Source: Prorocentrum cordatum (taxonomy: Eukaryota > Sar > Dinophyceae > Prorocentrales > Prorocentraceae). From it: 64,000 nucleotides of DNA. The notes under the pieces were generated by a model, which had not been told where the DNA came from, made no database searches, and saw only the letters and a list, made by a program, of their open reading frames with translations. Each line of letters opens with the position of its first letter. Positions within the stretch are counted from its first letter, which is position 1. Positions 22,352 to 32,125 of this stretch are shown here, piece by piece. The position numbers and the translations under genes were made by a program. Location: positions 236,501-300,500 of the forward strand of contig CAUYUJ010014325.1 of assembly GCA_963575745.1 (NCBI GenBank), given 5' to 3'.

Positions 22352-22738
22352 ATGCCGGACACCAGAGTCATGCAGACTCAGGGAAGAGGGCTGTTCAGCA
22401 CAGCCGCCCGTGGGAGGGGCAGCGCCGCGCCCGCCGCCGCTGGCGGTGCGGGTGGCTCCTGGGCCGCCGCGCGTGAGCTGCAGCTGCTGGGCACTGGCGC
22501 GGGGTCGCCGCGGCCCTCCGGGGTGGGCCAGCCTCCGGCCGCGCCGCGGCCCGCGACGGGGGTGTCCTTGCCGACCTCGGAGACCGGCCGGCCGGAAGCC
22601 GGCCGAGGAGGGGGAGGGGGGAGGGGCGGCCCGGCGGGCGCACGTCGCCTTGCCAGGAGGCTCCTGGACGCTTCAGGCTCGCGGGGGGGACTGCGTGCGC
22701 ATCCGGCTGCAACGCGCCAGCAGCACGGGGGCGCATGA
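22352..22738 (+). CDS. Weak candidate first exon, Ala/Gly-rich
   Basis: Opens with ATG (MPDTRVMQTQGRGLF) and is Gly/Ala/Pro/Arg-rich to TGA. GC is very high and the opposite strand is also open for over 600 nt, so the strand is uncertain. No motif recognised. Confidence 0.2.
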   Translation: MPDTRVMQTQGRGLFSTAARGRGSAAPAAAGGAGGSWAAARELQLLGTGAGSPRPSGVGQPPAAPRPATGVSLPTSETGRPEAGRGGGGGRGGPAGARRLARRLLDASGSRGGLRAHPAATRQQHGGA

Positions 22739-23119
22739 AAATTGTTGCACAGCGAGGCAGGAAGCATCGGAAGACGGGGACAAACGTGCACGAGTAAGCA
22801 GTGAGTGAGGGAGCAGCGCGGGCCCCGATGCGAAGTCTCGCTGGCTTCGGGGGTGTGGGTACACTGCGGGTGGGCCCAGCACGTTGGGGGAGGTCGGGAT
22901 CTGGCACAATCGCGATTTTCTGGAGGGCAGGGCAGAGGAGGGGGGGGAGGGAGAGGGGGAGAGGGTAAGGCGAGGAGGGGATGCGAGATAGGCACCACCA
23001 CCTCTCCGCAGGTGCCCCTGGAGGGGGGAGGGCGCGAATCCATGCCATCAGCCGAGCCGCTTCCATGGTGCCTCGATCCTCTTGTGGCTTGATCTGTAGC
23101 CTGGGAATTGACATGACCC

Positions 23120-23917
23120 GTGCACTGTCAGCATCTGATAAGAAAGAAGGTCTTCACGGAATTTGGCGGTCCTCATGTAACTTTATCTATGCAATGTGGA
23201 TGTGCCAATCATGCTGCGGCTCTTCGCGTACACACGGCCAGCCTTTTTTCGAAGGCTGCGGGTGGTTTGGGCGGGGTCCCGCCATCCAGAGATTGTGCTT
23301 CGGGCGACGGGCAGTGCAAGCACAGGGAGGCTTCCTCAGACTCGCAGTCCGCCCCCCTGTCCGCCGTCCCGTCTCGGGGCATCCTGTGCGAGATTGCGCG
23401 AAGGCCCCTCCTCCCCCTCCTGCTTCCCCTCTCACATGCCCTCTTCTCACCCCCCCTCCCTCCTCCCCTGTCGCTCCCCCCCTTCCCTTTTTTTTTTCGC
23501 TCACCCAGGCCACAGGGAGCCCCTGAGAGACAGCTCACCCCGGTCACCGGACCCCGGGCCAGGAGCGGCCGCCGCCGAGCGCCCGGGGCCGCCCTCGGCC
23601 CGCGACGCGCGACGGCGGCCGCCCCACGACGCGCGACGGGGTGGCGCTGCCGCTGCCGCTGGAGGGCGGCAGGCGCCAGTCGCCGCCCGCGGAGAGCGCC
23701 CCGCGCCCAGCCACGCGCAGCGAGGCGCCCGCGCGCGCCGTCGCCGCCACGGCCGCCGCCGCCCACCGCCCCCCGCTGCTCCTCGGAGGCGGGGCGGGCG
23801 GGCCGCACAGCGGGACGAGCTGCGCAGGTCCGCGATCCGCGAGTCTCAGGGTCGAGGCGGCTGAGAGGTGGTAGTGTGGCGGTGTCAGCCGATGGCGCCC
23901 CGTTGGCCAATATCTGA
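23120..23917 (+). CDS. Candidate ORF, possible GC-AG intron, basic C-terminus
   Basis: A 265-codon plus frame. Residues 1-95 have mixed composition with several Cys and His (MQCGCANHAAALRVHTASLF, then RDCASGDGQCKHREASSDS). The middle is a 105-nt pyrimidine tract (23,404-23,508) that looks like an intron: it starts GC after AAG and ends TTTTCGCTCACCCAG|G. Its length is a multiple of three, so the frame survives either way. The rest is Arg/Ala/Pro-rich and low-complexity. GC donors are known in dinoflagellate introns. No family recognised. Confidence 0.3.
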   Translation: MHCQHLIRKKVFTEFGGPHVTLSMQCGCANHAAALRVHTASLFSKAAGGLGGVPPSRDCASGDGQCKHREASSDSQSAPLSAVPSRGILCEIARRPLLPLLLPLSHALFSPPLPPPLSLPPFPFFFRSPRPQGAPERQLTPVTGPRARSGRRRAPGAALGPRRATAAAPRRATGWRCRCRWRAAGASRRPRRAPRAQPRAARRPRAPSPPRPPPPTAPRCSSEAGRAGRTAGRAAQVRDPRVSGSRRLRGGSVAVSADGAPLANI

Positions 23918-25785
23918 GCGGCTGAATCAGCGTAGATCGTTGCGATCAACGGCGCCGGAGAGTCGATCAGCGTTGATCGTGTGTTCCTACGAAGCTTGTC
24001 GTACACCGCGTTGATGTGATCCACGATTCTGGGGGGCAACGCCGATGTCTACCAGTTCGCACCACGGCCATCTCCATCAATTCGTGCTGAGTCGAACGCG
24101 GGTCATACATGGTCAATCGCCACCGCACTTCGGGCTAGGACGCTGCAATTTTTCTAACTTCAAGACTTCGGCTTGCCATATTCAACCGTCTGGCAGGATG
24201 TGGCGTTTGGAAGGCTGGTTGATCGCAGTGACAGGCGCAGTTTTTTGGTATCTGACTGGCTATCGGGCTGGACATCTGGGTCGCTGGGGTAGAGAGCGAG
24301 GCTGCAGTGAAGAAGGACGCCAGTTCTCAAGACAGCCCCCATGTGTGAGCCTGCACTTGGGCGCAGCCTGCCTCCATCCCAGTCGACGGCTTCTGGTCCG
24401 TGCTCCCTCACAGACGACGCAAAGCATGTCTTCCCTCCCTCTCTCTCTATATACACGGTAGGTTTGCGTCGAGTCGACCAGCGGCGACCCCAGCGCGGGC
24501 GTTCAAGGTTGAACGCTGCCGGCGACCCAGAATCGATCGATGTTGAACGATCGGACGTTGCGGTGACGGCCGATCGTTCAAGGTTGAACGATCCAGCGCG
24601 GTGTCAGGAACCAACGCCAGGGTCGACACGGCACGGACCTGCAGTATGCATGCGTGAACCTTGTGTCTTCAGCATCGAGATTCTGCCAGGTTGGCCACCC
24701 TGAAAACGATGTAAACGCCGCCAGGGTGGTCTACCACTGCGGTGCGTGCGACGATCACAAGATGTTGATAACCCATCCTGGAGAGTGACCGATCGCTTTG
24801 TACCTAGGCGCTAAAAGCTTGCATCCACATGCGCCAGAACTGGGGCCGACCAGTTCCTATCATCGCCTCATCAACTGAGCTGCACCTCTCTCCTGCAAAC
24901 TAGATGCCGTCCCCTCTAGCATGGCGTCGGACCAGTCGCGGGGTTGGACGTCGTGCTGGAGACCGCGCTAGACGTCGAGCTGAGTGTAGTTCTGGAAGTC
25001 AGGATGATTTCTGGACTGCACGTGGGTATGGCCCTGAATCTGGGGATTGGAGCCACAGTGCGCAGAAGGAGCCAGCGCTCAGAGGCACACGGCTTCACCT
25101 CGCCTCAGGTCACGACGGTTCTACGCGCAACGTTTCTTCGATGTGTCTGTTTCTCGATGTGTTCGCAACTCACCAACCTACAGTACAGTGTGGCTTCACT
25201 TCAGGTTGCTACTTTGCACTTGTCAAGATCCTTGAGGCCAGCCGCAAGACGAGTCGAGAAGATAATGATGGGAACGGCAATAATTCAAGATGTAAGCGCA
25301 ACGGTCAGTTGGGGTGTACGTCCGTGTCCTGGGCAAGAGCGATTAACACATTTTACATGTCCGACATGTGATGAGTTCCAATCAGCAAACGAGCAAGCTT
25401 GTGCGTCGACTTATGCTGTCGATTCCCCGATGGCTTCAACCAGCATCATGCTTGCCGATCGCTGATGCAAGGGCTGGGTCGCAACCAGCATGAGACTGTC
25501 CGAAGCGCAAACACATGCTCCAGTATGGGCGTAGATGCTGTTCGGCGCTTTGCGGTCAGGATTCCTTCGATGTGCGCTTATGCTCTCAATTTATGTTGCC
25601 ATAGCTGTTTGGTTATCTATGTCGTCAAAGTTTGCTGCTTCGGTAGGACCCAGGCTCGAATATTAAGCTAGTGTTCCCCCGTGAAGTAGTACTTGCGCAG
25701 AGGGTTTCTTACTTGTCTTACTTCGGGGAATCGGTTGGGTGTGCCAGGTTTTCGGCTAGCGCCTGGATCGTGTGGGCTTCATTCG
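23918..25785. other. Non-repetitive DNA with small inverted repeats, no gene recognised
   Basis: Two overlapping frames of 155-173 codons at 24.9-25.5 kb have no motifs and compete with each other. A hairpin lies at 24,572-24,593 (arms GATCGTTCAA / TTGAACGATC, two-base loop). Related TTCAAGGTTGAACG and ATGTTGAACGATCGG sit 50-70 nt upstream. Confidence 0.5.
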
Positions 25786-25789
25786 TGGG

Positions 25790-26090
25790 CGCTTCGTGCG
25801 CCGGGTGGCTGTGCCGAGGCTTCGGGCGGGTGCCTGCCCGTGGGCGCTCGTGGGCTCTCGTGGACGCCTCATGCGCTGGTTGGGTCTTCAGGGGTGCCGC
25901 CTGGTGCCAGCCCTTGGCCACCTCGTCAGCGCCCCGCGCGCTGGTTGGAGGTGCCGAGGTTTCGCTTGGTGCCCGCCCAGGCGCACCTCGTGGCCGCCTC
26001 GTGCGCTGGGTGGCGTTGCCGAGGCTTCGGGGCAGTGCCCGCCCTTGGCCGCCTCGTAGGCAACGTGCGCTGGGCGGCCGCATAGGTGGC
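25790..26090 (+). repeat. 70-bp tandem repeat, GTGCGCTGGGTGGC core
   Basis: Four to five units begin near 25,797, 25,870, 25,937, 26,008 and 26,065. Each has GCGCTGG(G/T)TGG, CCGAGG(C/T)TTCG and TGCC(C/T)GCCC(T/G)TGG. Frames on both strands are open through it for this reason. Confidence 0.8.
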
Positions 26091-26178
26091 TCTGCACAGT
26101 TCTACCCTAGTTAGCACCGCGTGCATCTGTTTCGTATACATACCGATGCCACTTACTTCCGCTTGCTTCTATCATTCC

Positions 26179-26360
26179 AATCTACTCATATACATATATG
26201 TATATATGTAAGTATACCAGGATATATATGTATATATGTATCGAGTCGATCCCTCAAGCAGTCCATCTAACTATCTATCTACTTATACATAATCGTATTT
26301 ACCTATCTGTCTATCTTTCGATCTACCTATCTATTCATCTCTATATCTATCCATCTATGG
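26179..26360. repeat. (TATA/CTAT)n microsatellite
   Basis: TATATGTATATATG then CTATCTATC units; the first of four such tracts in 26.2-31.1 kb. Confidence 0.9.
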
Positions 26361-26600
26361 TGGTGAGTGGTCGTGGTGGTGATGGCGGTGATGGCGGTGA
26401 CAGTGATGATGGTGACACCGCGCCGATCCCCCAGTGCCGCCGCTGCGCCGCATCGACTCGACTCAGAGCTGGCACTTAGCGAAGCATCCGCCCACACAGG
26501 CCTGGCAGAGCCTGGGCCTGTACCTCCGTCTTTGTCTGGGAGCTCGGTCGCACGGAAGCTGGCGCTTGCCCGTGCCTGTACCTCTCTATACATGTACCTC
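26361..26600 (-). repeat. Dispersed module N, copy 1
   Basis: Read on the minus strand: GACAAAGACGGAGGTACAGG, CCAGGCTCTGCCAGG, TGTGTGGGCGGATGC, AGCTCTGAGTCGAGTC, GGCGCAGCGGCGG, then CACCATCATCAC-type repeats and a (TAGA)n end. Copy 2 at 28.0-28.4 kb has the same order. Confidence 0.65.
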
Positions 26601-26725
26601 TCTCTTTACATATGTTTGTATATATATAGAGGTATATATATACACCTCTCAGCCTACCTCTAGATCTATACATGCATTGATCTGTATATCTACCCATCAA
26701 TCTATATATCTATCTGTCTATGGAC
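26600..26725. repeat. (TATA/CTAT)n microsatellite
   Basis: ATATATAGAGGTATATATA then CTATCTGTCTATC-type units. Plus-strand sequence immediately to its right (GGACATGCGAGCAGCATGGTT) resembles that right of the tracts at 28.07 and 31.19 kb. Confidence 0.85.
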
Positions 26726-26920
26726 ATGCGAGCAGCATGGTTGAACTGCGCTCGCTGTTTTGCCAACTGTGCGAGCCCAGCTGTGCACGCAGTACGGTGG
26801 AGCCTGGACCTACACCCCCGTGTTCGGCTCTCGCATCATCTCTCTCCCGTGTTCGTGAGAAACGCTGGCAGAGCCTGGTAACATTGCGCTGGCAGAGCCT
26901 GGCGACACCACTCTGGCTCA

Positions 26921-27517
26921 TCACCAACACCGAAAGGACCAGCACGGTTGGTGTAACACTAGTTGGAAGTGCAGCGCAGTCCCCGACGGCAGCGTTTTCT
27001 GCATGCTGTCAGTCAACATAAACTCGAGCCACAAGTCGTTCAGCCCCCACGATTCCGGATAGTCCCCGAGAAGCACGACGGACTTTCGCCGGACATGCTC
27101 GCCGAACTCCTGCTGTGGCATCGCCCGCTGCAGCTCCACACGGAGATGCCCAATGTTCGCGTCAGGATCGAGGGTCACGTGGATCGGCTCGGACCCGCTC
27201 AACTTGTGCAGTGTCGCGGCCACACGGGCGGATACGCCAGATCCGTCTTCGGAGTCGTCTCGCGGGGTTCCAGGCTCCGCCGGCGTGCCGCTCACTGGCG
27301 CCACACCTGTGGCAGAGCCTGGCGCCGCCCCTCCACTTCCTCCTCCACCTTCTGGCCACGTAGGTACTGCAGGAGTGGCAGACCCTGGCGCCGCAGTGCC
27401 ACCCCCTACCCCCGCAACTGCCGCAGCAATAGCAGAGCCTGGTGTCGGCGCGGCAAAGGTTGCAGATTCATTTTGCGCGACACCTGTCAGAAAAAGAAGC
27501 CGCGAAGCCTTGCCCAT
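26921..27517 (-). CDS. Exon candidate with a ubiquitin-like (beta-grasp) domain
   Basis: A 198-codon minus frame. Residues 12-85 are Ala/Gly/Pro-rich and contain three PGSA(T/I) units encoded by the dispersed motif CCAGGCTCTGCC. Residues 97-190 resemble a ubiquitin-like fold: a first strand ending in HKLSGSEPIHVTLDPDANI, a helix HLRVELQRAM, then SVVLLGD and a closing ALHFQLVL strand. The hydrophobic spacing fits beta-beta-alpha-beta. An acceptor (TTTTTCTGACAG|G) at 27,484-27,485 suggests the exon starts at 27,483, making the first 12 residues intronic. The exon would end near HFQLVL, close to a GT at about 26,955. Such domains occur in ubiquitin-fold and adaptor proteins; no conjugation di-glycine is visible. 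The identification rests on pattern only. Confidence 0.45.
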   Translation of the reverse strand: MGKASRLLFLTGVAQNESATFAAPTPGSAIAAAVAGVGGGTAAPGSATPAVPTWPEGGGGSGGAAPGSATGVAPVSGTPAEPGTPRDDSEDGSGVSARVAATLHKLSGSEPIHVTLDPDANIGHLRVELQRAMPQQEFGEHVRRKSVVLLGDYPESWGLNDLWLEFMLTDSMQKTLPSGTALHFQLVLHQPCWSFRCW

Positions 27518-27639
27518 CCGCTGCGCTGGGGGTCGAAGAAGAAATAGAAGAAATCATGGCAGCCTTGGGCCACAGTGGCTATGGAAGCGACGCAATTGCG
27601 GGGAGTTGTGCTGCATGTGGTGGCGGTGGATTGTAGTGC

Positions 27640-28005
27640 GCATTTGTACATCTATCTACTTAAATAGATGCCGGAACACACACACACATATATACATATA
27701 TATATACACATTTTCTAACCACACGTCTACGTATCCATCTGTTTATTTTTCTTTCCATCTACTTGTCGATCTACCTGTCTATCTGGCTATCTACCTATCT
27801 GTCTATTTATCTGCCTATCCATCAGGGCAACCAGAGAGGCAACCACCGCGGCAACCATCTACGTATGTACACATCTGTCGATATGTCTACTTATCGACCT
27901 GTCTATCCATCCATCTTTCCATCTGTTAATTTTTCTACCCATCTATCTATTTGTAGGTTTACCTATATATCGATATCTCTGTCTATATATCAGGTGTATT
28001 GGTGA
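27640..28005. repeat. (CTAT/CTAC)n microsatellite with CA run
   Basis: ACACACACATATATACATATATATATAC then long CTATCTACC-type tracts, interrupted by three GGCAACCA(G/C/T) units (27,826-27,858). Confidence 0.9.
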
Positions 28006-28911
28006 TGATGGTGAGTGGTGGTGGCGCTGATGGCGGTGACTGTGGTGGTGATGGCGGGATGATGTGATGGTGGTGGCCATGTAGCATGATGGTTTTTGCT
28101 CCTTGCTGATGCACCGCAGCGCGATGCCAGCGTCACGTGGTGGCGCGTGCACTACCGGCCGCGCACTCGAGAAGGAATATTGTGTTCGGAACACTCGCAG
28201 AGTTTGGCGCCACTCAGCCGCGGCCCCGCGCCGCCGCTGCGCCGCAGCGACCCGACTCAGAGCTTGCTTTTCGTGATGCATCGGCCCACGCAGTCCTGGC
28301 AAAGCCTGGCCTACACCTCTGTCTTTGTCCTTCGCGCCTTCCGCTGTGCCCTCAGGAGTCGAAGTGTATAGCTTTTTGCGGAAGCATATGGCGCGCGGCC
28401 TGCCTGCGTGCTGGGCGCCGAACGTACCGCGCCAGCGGCATTTCCAAACGCTAGCTCGGTGTCCCCCTTGGCGACGGCCAGGCTGAGTGACGCATTTCTG
28501 GCCGCATTGGTTCTTTCGGCCGCAGTGCTGCCGCAGGGCTGCGCGCGCCATTCGCAACCGCTGGGCCTCCGTGCCCGGTGGCTTGCCTGGAAGACCCTGG
28601 GTTGCCTCGCCAGCGGGTACAAGAAACCCAAGTTTGCACAATTGTTCATCTACTTGTGCGCCGCAAGTGTGCGCGCGCACGCACACGTGCGCCGTCGCTG
28701 TCAAGCGTGGGCTCCCGCCAAAACCACATGTGCCGCGCGGCCCCCGGGCATTGAACAAGACAAACTTGTTCTTCACAGCGTGAGTGGCAATTTGGTGGGC
28801 AGCGACATCGCACCACCACAGGCGACCACCTGTGAATCGCCCGTTTGCGATCGGCGCCGTCGGGCCCATATTCGGGCCCCCAATGCGCGCCTGCCTCAGA
28901 AGAGTGCGCAA
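27943..28911 (-). CDS. Long minus-strand frame, unidentified, ending in module N
   Basis: A 322-codon frame. Residues 1-185 look like real protein: IANGRFTGGRLWWCDVAAHQ and NKFVLFNARGPRGTCGFGG, an acidic/helical EQLCKLGFLVPAGEATQG, AQRLRMARAALRQHCGRKNQ, then a basic Cys/Trp patch. From about residue 197 (KDKDRGVGQALPGL) it runs into dispersed module N, and the last 60 residues are His/Ser-rich microsatellite translation. The plus strand carries competing frames of about 200 codons. Function is unknown. The N-terminal two thirds may be an exon or the ORF of a repetitive element whose 3' end is module N plus its (TAGA)n tail. Confidence 0.35.
   Translation of the reverse strand: MRTLLRQARIGGPNMGPTAPIANGRFTGGRLWWCDVAAHQIATHAVKNKFVLFNARGPRGTCGFGGSPRLTATAHVCVRAHTCGAQVDEQLCKLGFLVPAGEATQGLPGKPPGTEAQRLRMARAALRQHCGRKNQCGQKCVTQPGRRQGGHRASVWKCRWRGTFGAQHAGRPRAICFRKKLYTSTPEGTAEGAKDKDRGVGQALPGLRGPMHHEKQALSRVAAAQRRRGAAAEWRQTLRVFRTQYSFSSARPVVHAPPRDAGIALRCISKEQKPSCYMATTITSSRHHHHSHRHQRHHHSPSSPIHLIYRQRYRYIGKPTNR
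28010..28375 (-). repeat. Dispersed module N, copy 2
   Basis: Minus strand: GACAAAGACAGAGGTGTAGG, CCAGGCTTTGCCAGGA, GCGTGGGCCGATGC, AGCTCTGAGTCGGGTC, GGCGCAGCGGCGG, then GGCGCCAAACTCTGCGAGTG, GCATCGCGCTGCGGTGCA and CACCATCA repeats before the (TAGA)n tract. Longer than copy 1. Its middle part matches copy 3 at 31.2-31.35 kb. Confidence 0.65.
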
Positions 28912-29027
28912 CTGCTATGCTGCAGAACGGTAACTTCGGTAAGTGGTGCCTCGCGAAGCCCGCCAGCAATTTCGCGAGCACTGGGCGGGCGCGAGTGTGC
29001 GCCGAAACGCACGGGCCTGTTGCCCGA

Positions 29028-29219
29028 TTAGTAGCCATCCCCAATTGGAGGCGCGGCCGGAGCCGCGGGCGCTCCAGTGAGCCTGCCTACTGGCCGCGCC
29101 AGGCCTTGTAGCACGCGCCCGATGTGAGCAGGCACATTGCGATCTGCATGCCCCACTTCTAACGCCTCCACGTCGACGACCCCTGGCATCCCCAATCGCA
29201 GCACAACTTGCAGGTGCAC
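29028..29219 (-). CDS. Candidate 3' exon, unidentified
   Basis: A short minus frame of balanced composition and high GC3: LQVVLRLGMPGVVDVEALEV, DRNVPAHIGRVLQGLARPVG, then an Ala/Pro tail, ending TAA at 29,028-29,030. Just upstream on the minus strand another frame ends GSATAK at TAA, where AA|GTAAGTGC resembles a 5' splice site and ACCTGCAAG an acceptor 17 nt later. That spacing is too short for a normal intron. It may be an exon of the same minus-strand locus as the ubiquitin-like and 28.9 kb frames. No family recognised. Confidence 0.3.
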   Translation of the reverse strand: MHLQVVLRLGMPGVVDVEALEVGHADRNVPAHIGRVLQGLARPVGRLTGAPAAPAAPPIGDGY

Positions 29220-29339
29220 TTACTTGGCGGTGGCAGAGCCTGTCGCTGGCAGCGCAGAGCGCTGGGCCGGAGTTGCAGAGGCGCTGGCCATCGGCGGCGG
29301 CGCGCCCCGACCGGATTCACCAGAAGAGCCAGGCTTGAA

Positions 29340-29690
29340 GCGCGGCGGTGGTGCCAGTGTCGGCAATGGCAACAGTAGTGGCACTAATAGCGGTCGCGGC
29401 GGTGAGGCGGCAGCGACGCTGACAGTGACAACGCTGACAATGACAACGCTACTACTGGACGGCTCGTGGTCACTGCAGCGGTGCCGGTGGCGGGCGCGGT
29501 GGTGGAGGCGACGCCGACGGCGACGGTGGCGGTGGTGGCGGGGGTGGTGCTGGCAGTGGCAGTGGTGGTTATCGTCTCTCGCGGTTGCTGCTGGAGGTGG
29601 CGGTGATGGTCGCTGCTGGCGGCGGCAGCGCTGGCGGTGCCGGTGGTGGCGGTGGCCAGAGCGCCTCGCCCGCAACAGTGGCGCGGGCGA
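29340..29690 (+). repeat. Degenerate GGC/GGT/GACAACG microsatellite
   Basis: Mixed GGTGGC, GCGGTG and GCTGACA(G/A)TGACAACG units keep both strands open (Gly/Trp/Arg-rich and His/Arg-rich). Non-coding in appearance. Confidence 0.75.
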
Positions 29691-30804
29691 AGCGATGTGA
29701 CAATGTGGTGCGCGTGTGCGCGCGTGTGTTTTTTTTTATGCGCGCTGGTGCACCATGGCGCGATGCCAGCGCCGCTCGTTTGCGGCCCCCTCTTATACCG
29801 AACGCCCTAGGCGTCTACAGCGCGCTGGCGCTCGCACGCCATGCGCCGCCCGCTTCCCGCCGGCAGAGCCCGGCGACTTGTGGCGCGCCCTGCCCCTCGT
29901 ACTCGCCCCCTGCCGGCAAGGCCGGGCGACTTGCGGCACGCGCGCCCACTAGGGGAACTGGAGCTGCCGCGGCGTTTGCGACGGAGGCACCCCGAGAGCG
30001 AACGCCTCCGATGCAGTGGTGAATGCAAATCAGCGGCAGCAGTGTGGCAACAAACAGGCATGCCCTTGCTTGCTGGCAGCAGGCCGGAGTGCATCTCATT
30101 TATTTGCCCGCCCACTGCTTGCTGGCAGTAGGCGTGAGTAATCCATATTTGCACGCAAGCATTGTGTAATTAGCCCAGAAGCAAGCAACTGGCGTTCACT
30201 TGCTTGCGGCCGCACGATTGCAGAGCTGGCCTTTGTTTGCTGGCATTTATGTACTTGCCCCTTGCATTGTGGCAGCATGCGACAGTAGGTCGTAGTTGTC
30301 TGCCTGCAGTGCTTCGTTGCACAAAGAGCAAGTAAGTGGGGCGTTGGTGCCCGCGCGCTCTTTGGCGGCGGCATGCGAAGTAAATCGCACGTATGTGCAT
30401 GTAGCCGCGCTGATGCGTATCAGGCGATAGAAGGTGGGATTTATTTACCTGCCTCGTGCAGGGTGGCAGCGAACGGTTTAGATGATCGTCGTTTGTTCGT
30501 GCGCTACTTGGTCGCGGGTGGGTGGCAATTATATGTTCGCGCGCTACTTGGTGGTGGCGGGCGAAGCAAGTGGCATTGAATGTTCGCGCGCTACTTGGTG
30601 GCGGCAGGCGCAGCAGGTCACGTGCATTCCCTTCCACCCGCGCTGTTGCGCATCTGGCGTAAACAGGCGGCTTTTATTTGCCAGCCCCAAAGTGTGTAGC
30701 ATCAAGCGGAAGTGGGTGATATTTCTTTGCCGGTTGCAAAGCAGAGTGCGTGGCAGCTGTTGCCCGCTCACTCTTTTTGTCTTGGCTGCCGCTTGACTGC
30801 GCGC
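29691..30804. other. Short dispersed units, no gene recognised
   Basis: TTGCTGGCAG units recur (30,073, 30,117, 30,238). CGCGCTACTTGGT(G/C)G with TGTTCG(C/T)GCG repeats three times at 30,496-30,610, spaced 38-47 bp. GCACGCATTGTG-type segments separate them. Frames are short and competing. Confidence 0.5.
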
Positions 30805-31095
30805 GCCTGCCTATCTACCCAGCGGCCCATCTATCTGCATATCTACCTATATTGTTACGTATGTATTACCCACCGACCCATATATCTATATCTCTATCCA
30901 TCTACCCTTCCGTCTACCACCTACCTATTTATCCACCTACCCTCTACCCATTTATCTATCCATCCATCTACTTATATATATGCTTAATTTCCTCTCTATC
31001 CACCTCTTTTTTTCTTCCCTCTCTCTCTATATATATATATCCAGCTCTCTACCCACCTCTCTATCGATGTATCTCTCTATATCCGCCGCCCTAAC
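30805..31095. repeat. (CTAT/CTAC)n microsatellite
   Basis: Fourth tetranucleotide tract, with (TA)n at 31,030-31,042 and CT runs. Confidence 0.9.
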
Positions 31096-31104
31096 ATCTA
31101 TTTG

Positions 31105-31345
31105 GTAATGTTGGTGGTAATGGTGAGAGGTGGTGGCGGTGGTGGTGGTGGCGATTGCAGGGTGGTGGGATGGCCCTGGACATGTGAAGGGTTGGTTTCG
31201 TTCATGCTACTGCACCGCAGCGCGTTGCCAGCAGCGCTTGGTCGCGCATGCTCTAGCGGACGCGCGCTCGAAACAAAAAACAACCCGACTGCAATCCTTC
31301 GCGCGTTCGGAGCACTAGCAGAGCTTGGCGCCGCGAAGCGGGTGG
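31105..31345 (-). repeat. Dispersed module N, copy 3
   Basis: On the plus strand GGTGGTAATGGTGAG, GGACATGTGAAGGG, CTGCACCGCAGCGCG, TTGCCAGC, GGCGCGCGCTCGAAAC-like and GCAGAGCTTGGCGCCG follow the tract, in the order of the right half of copy 2. A CGTCGTCGTC microsatellite (31,346-31,500) follows. Confidence 0.55.
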
Positions 31346-31519
31346 CCGATTGCATCGTCGTCGTTGTTCTCGTCGTCGTCGTCGTGCTCGCCGTCGACAT
31401 CGCCATCATCACCGCCGCCCACATCGCCGCCAGCAGCCCCGGCATCATCATCGCCTCCGTCGTCGTCGTCGTCGTCGTCGTCCTCACCGTAGTCGTCGTC
31501 AGGGCTTGGCGCAACCTAA

Positions 31520-32125
31520 TTGCCATTGGGGCTCGTCCTCAAGCGTACCGCGAAAAGGCGCCGAGTGGCACCAGATCTGGTCACTGTCGGTTTTGTCGTA
31601 GCTCTAGTGGCTTCCGCCCTGGAGCCCCTGCCAGTCCGGGCCGCTTCCCAGCGCCGCCGAGGGCTGTCCGCTCGCGGGGGCGCCCCGGCCCCGCGTGCCC
31701 GTCGGCGCGCGCGCGACCGCGCGCAAGGGCTTCGTCCGCGTAAGAAAGCGCTGGCCATCTCCCTTTGCGGCGAAACAGTGCAGGAGCCGAACCCGCAAAG
31801 GCGCGCTGTCAGAGACTGGCGCGCCGCCGCTCCGCGCCGCGCATTCGTGGCGCATGTACTTTTGGCGCCCCGCCCTTTCCCGGACGGAAGTTGCGTGACA
31901 TGGAGGCCGCGGCCTTTCGCGCGCCCCCCGAAACAACTTCGCGCACGCGCGCAGCGGCCGCGCGACGACGCCACTGAACAAGAGGCCGGTGCTTGCGAGC
32001 TCGGCGCCCCACGTCAAGAAACGCGGCCGCGTGCACTTCGACAGCGCCCCGTTCCCTGGCAGAGCCTGGGGGGGGGAGAGCCCGCCAGCCGCGGCGGGCG
32101 CATGTCCCGCAGAACGCGGGCGTAG
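31520..32125 (+). CDS. Candidate ORF with N-terminal membrane segment
   Basis: A 201-codon frame from ATG 31,520. Residues 1-15 are basic, then VTVGFVVALVASALEPL forms one hydrophobic stretch (signal or anchor). The remainder is basic/Ala-Pro-rich but not simple repeat: KKALAISLCGETVQEPNP, FPDGSCVTWRPRPFARPP, EQEAGACELGAPRQETRP. The motif CCTGGCAGAGCCTGG falls near its end (32,055). The minus strand is open for 186 codons over the same interval (31,604-32,164) and is a genuine alternative. No family recognised. Confidence 0.3.
   Translation: MPLGLVLKRTAKRRRVAPDLVTVGFVVALVASALEPLPVRAASQRRRGLSARGGAPAPRARRRARDRAQGLRPRKKALAISLCGETVQEPNPQRRAVRDWRAAAPRRAFVAHVLLAPRPFPDGSCVTWRPRPFARPPKQLRARAQRPRDDATEQEAGACELGAPRQETRPRALRQRPVPWQSLGGGEPASRGGRMSRRTRA

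Noticed and set aside
24904-25465. Two overlapping ORFs of 155 and 173 codons
   Set aside because: Same strand, different frames, no motif, neutral codon use and no splice-like boundary to choose between them.
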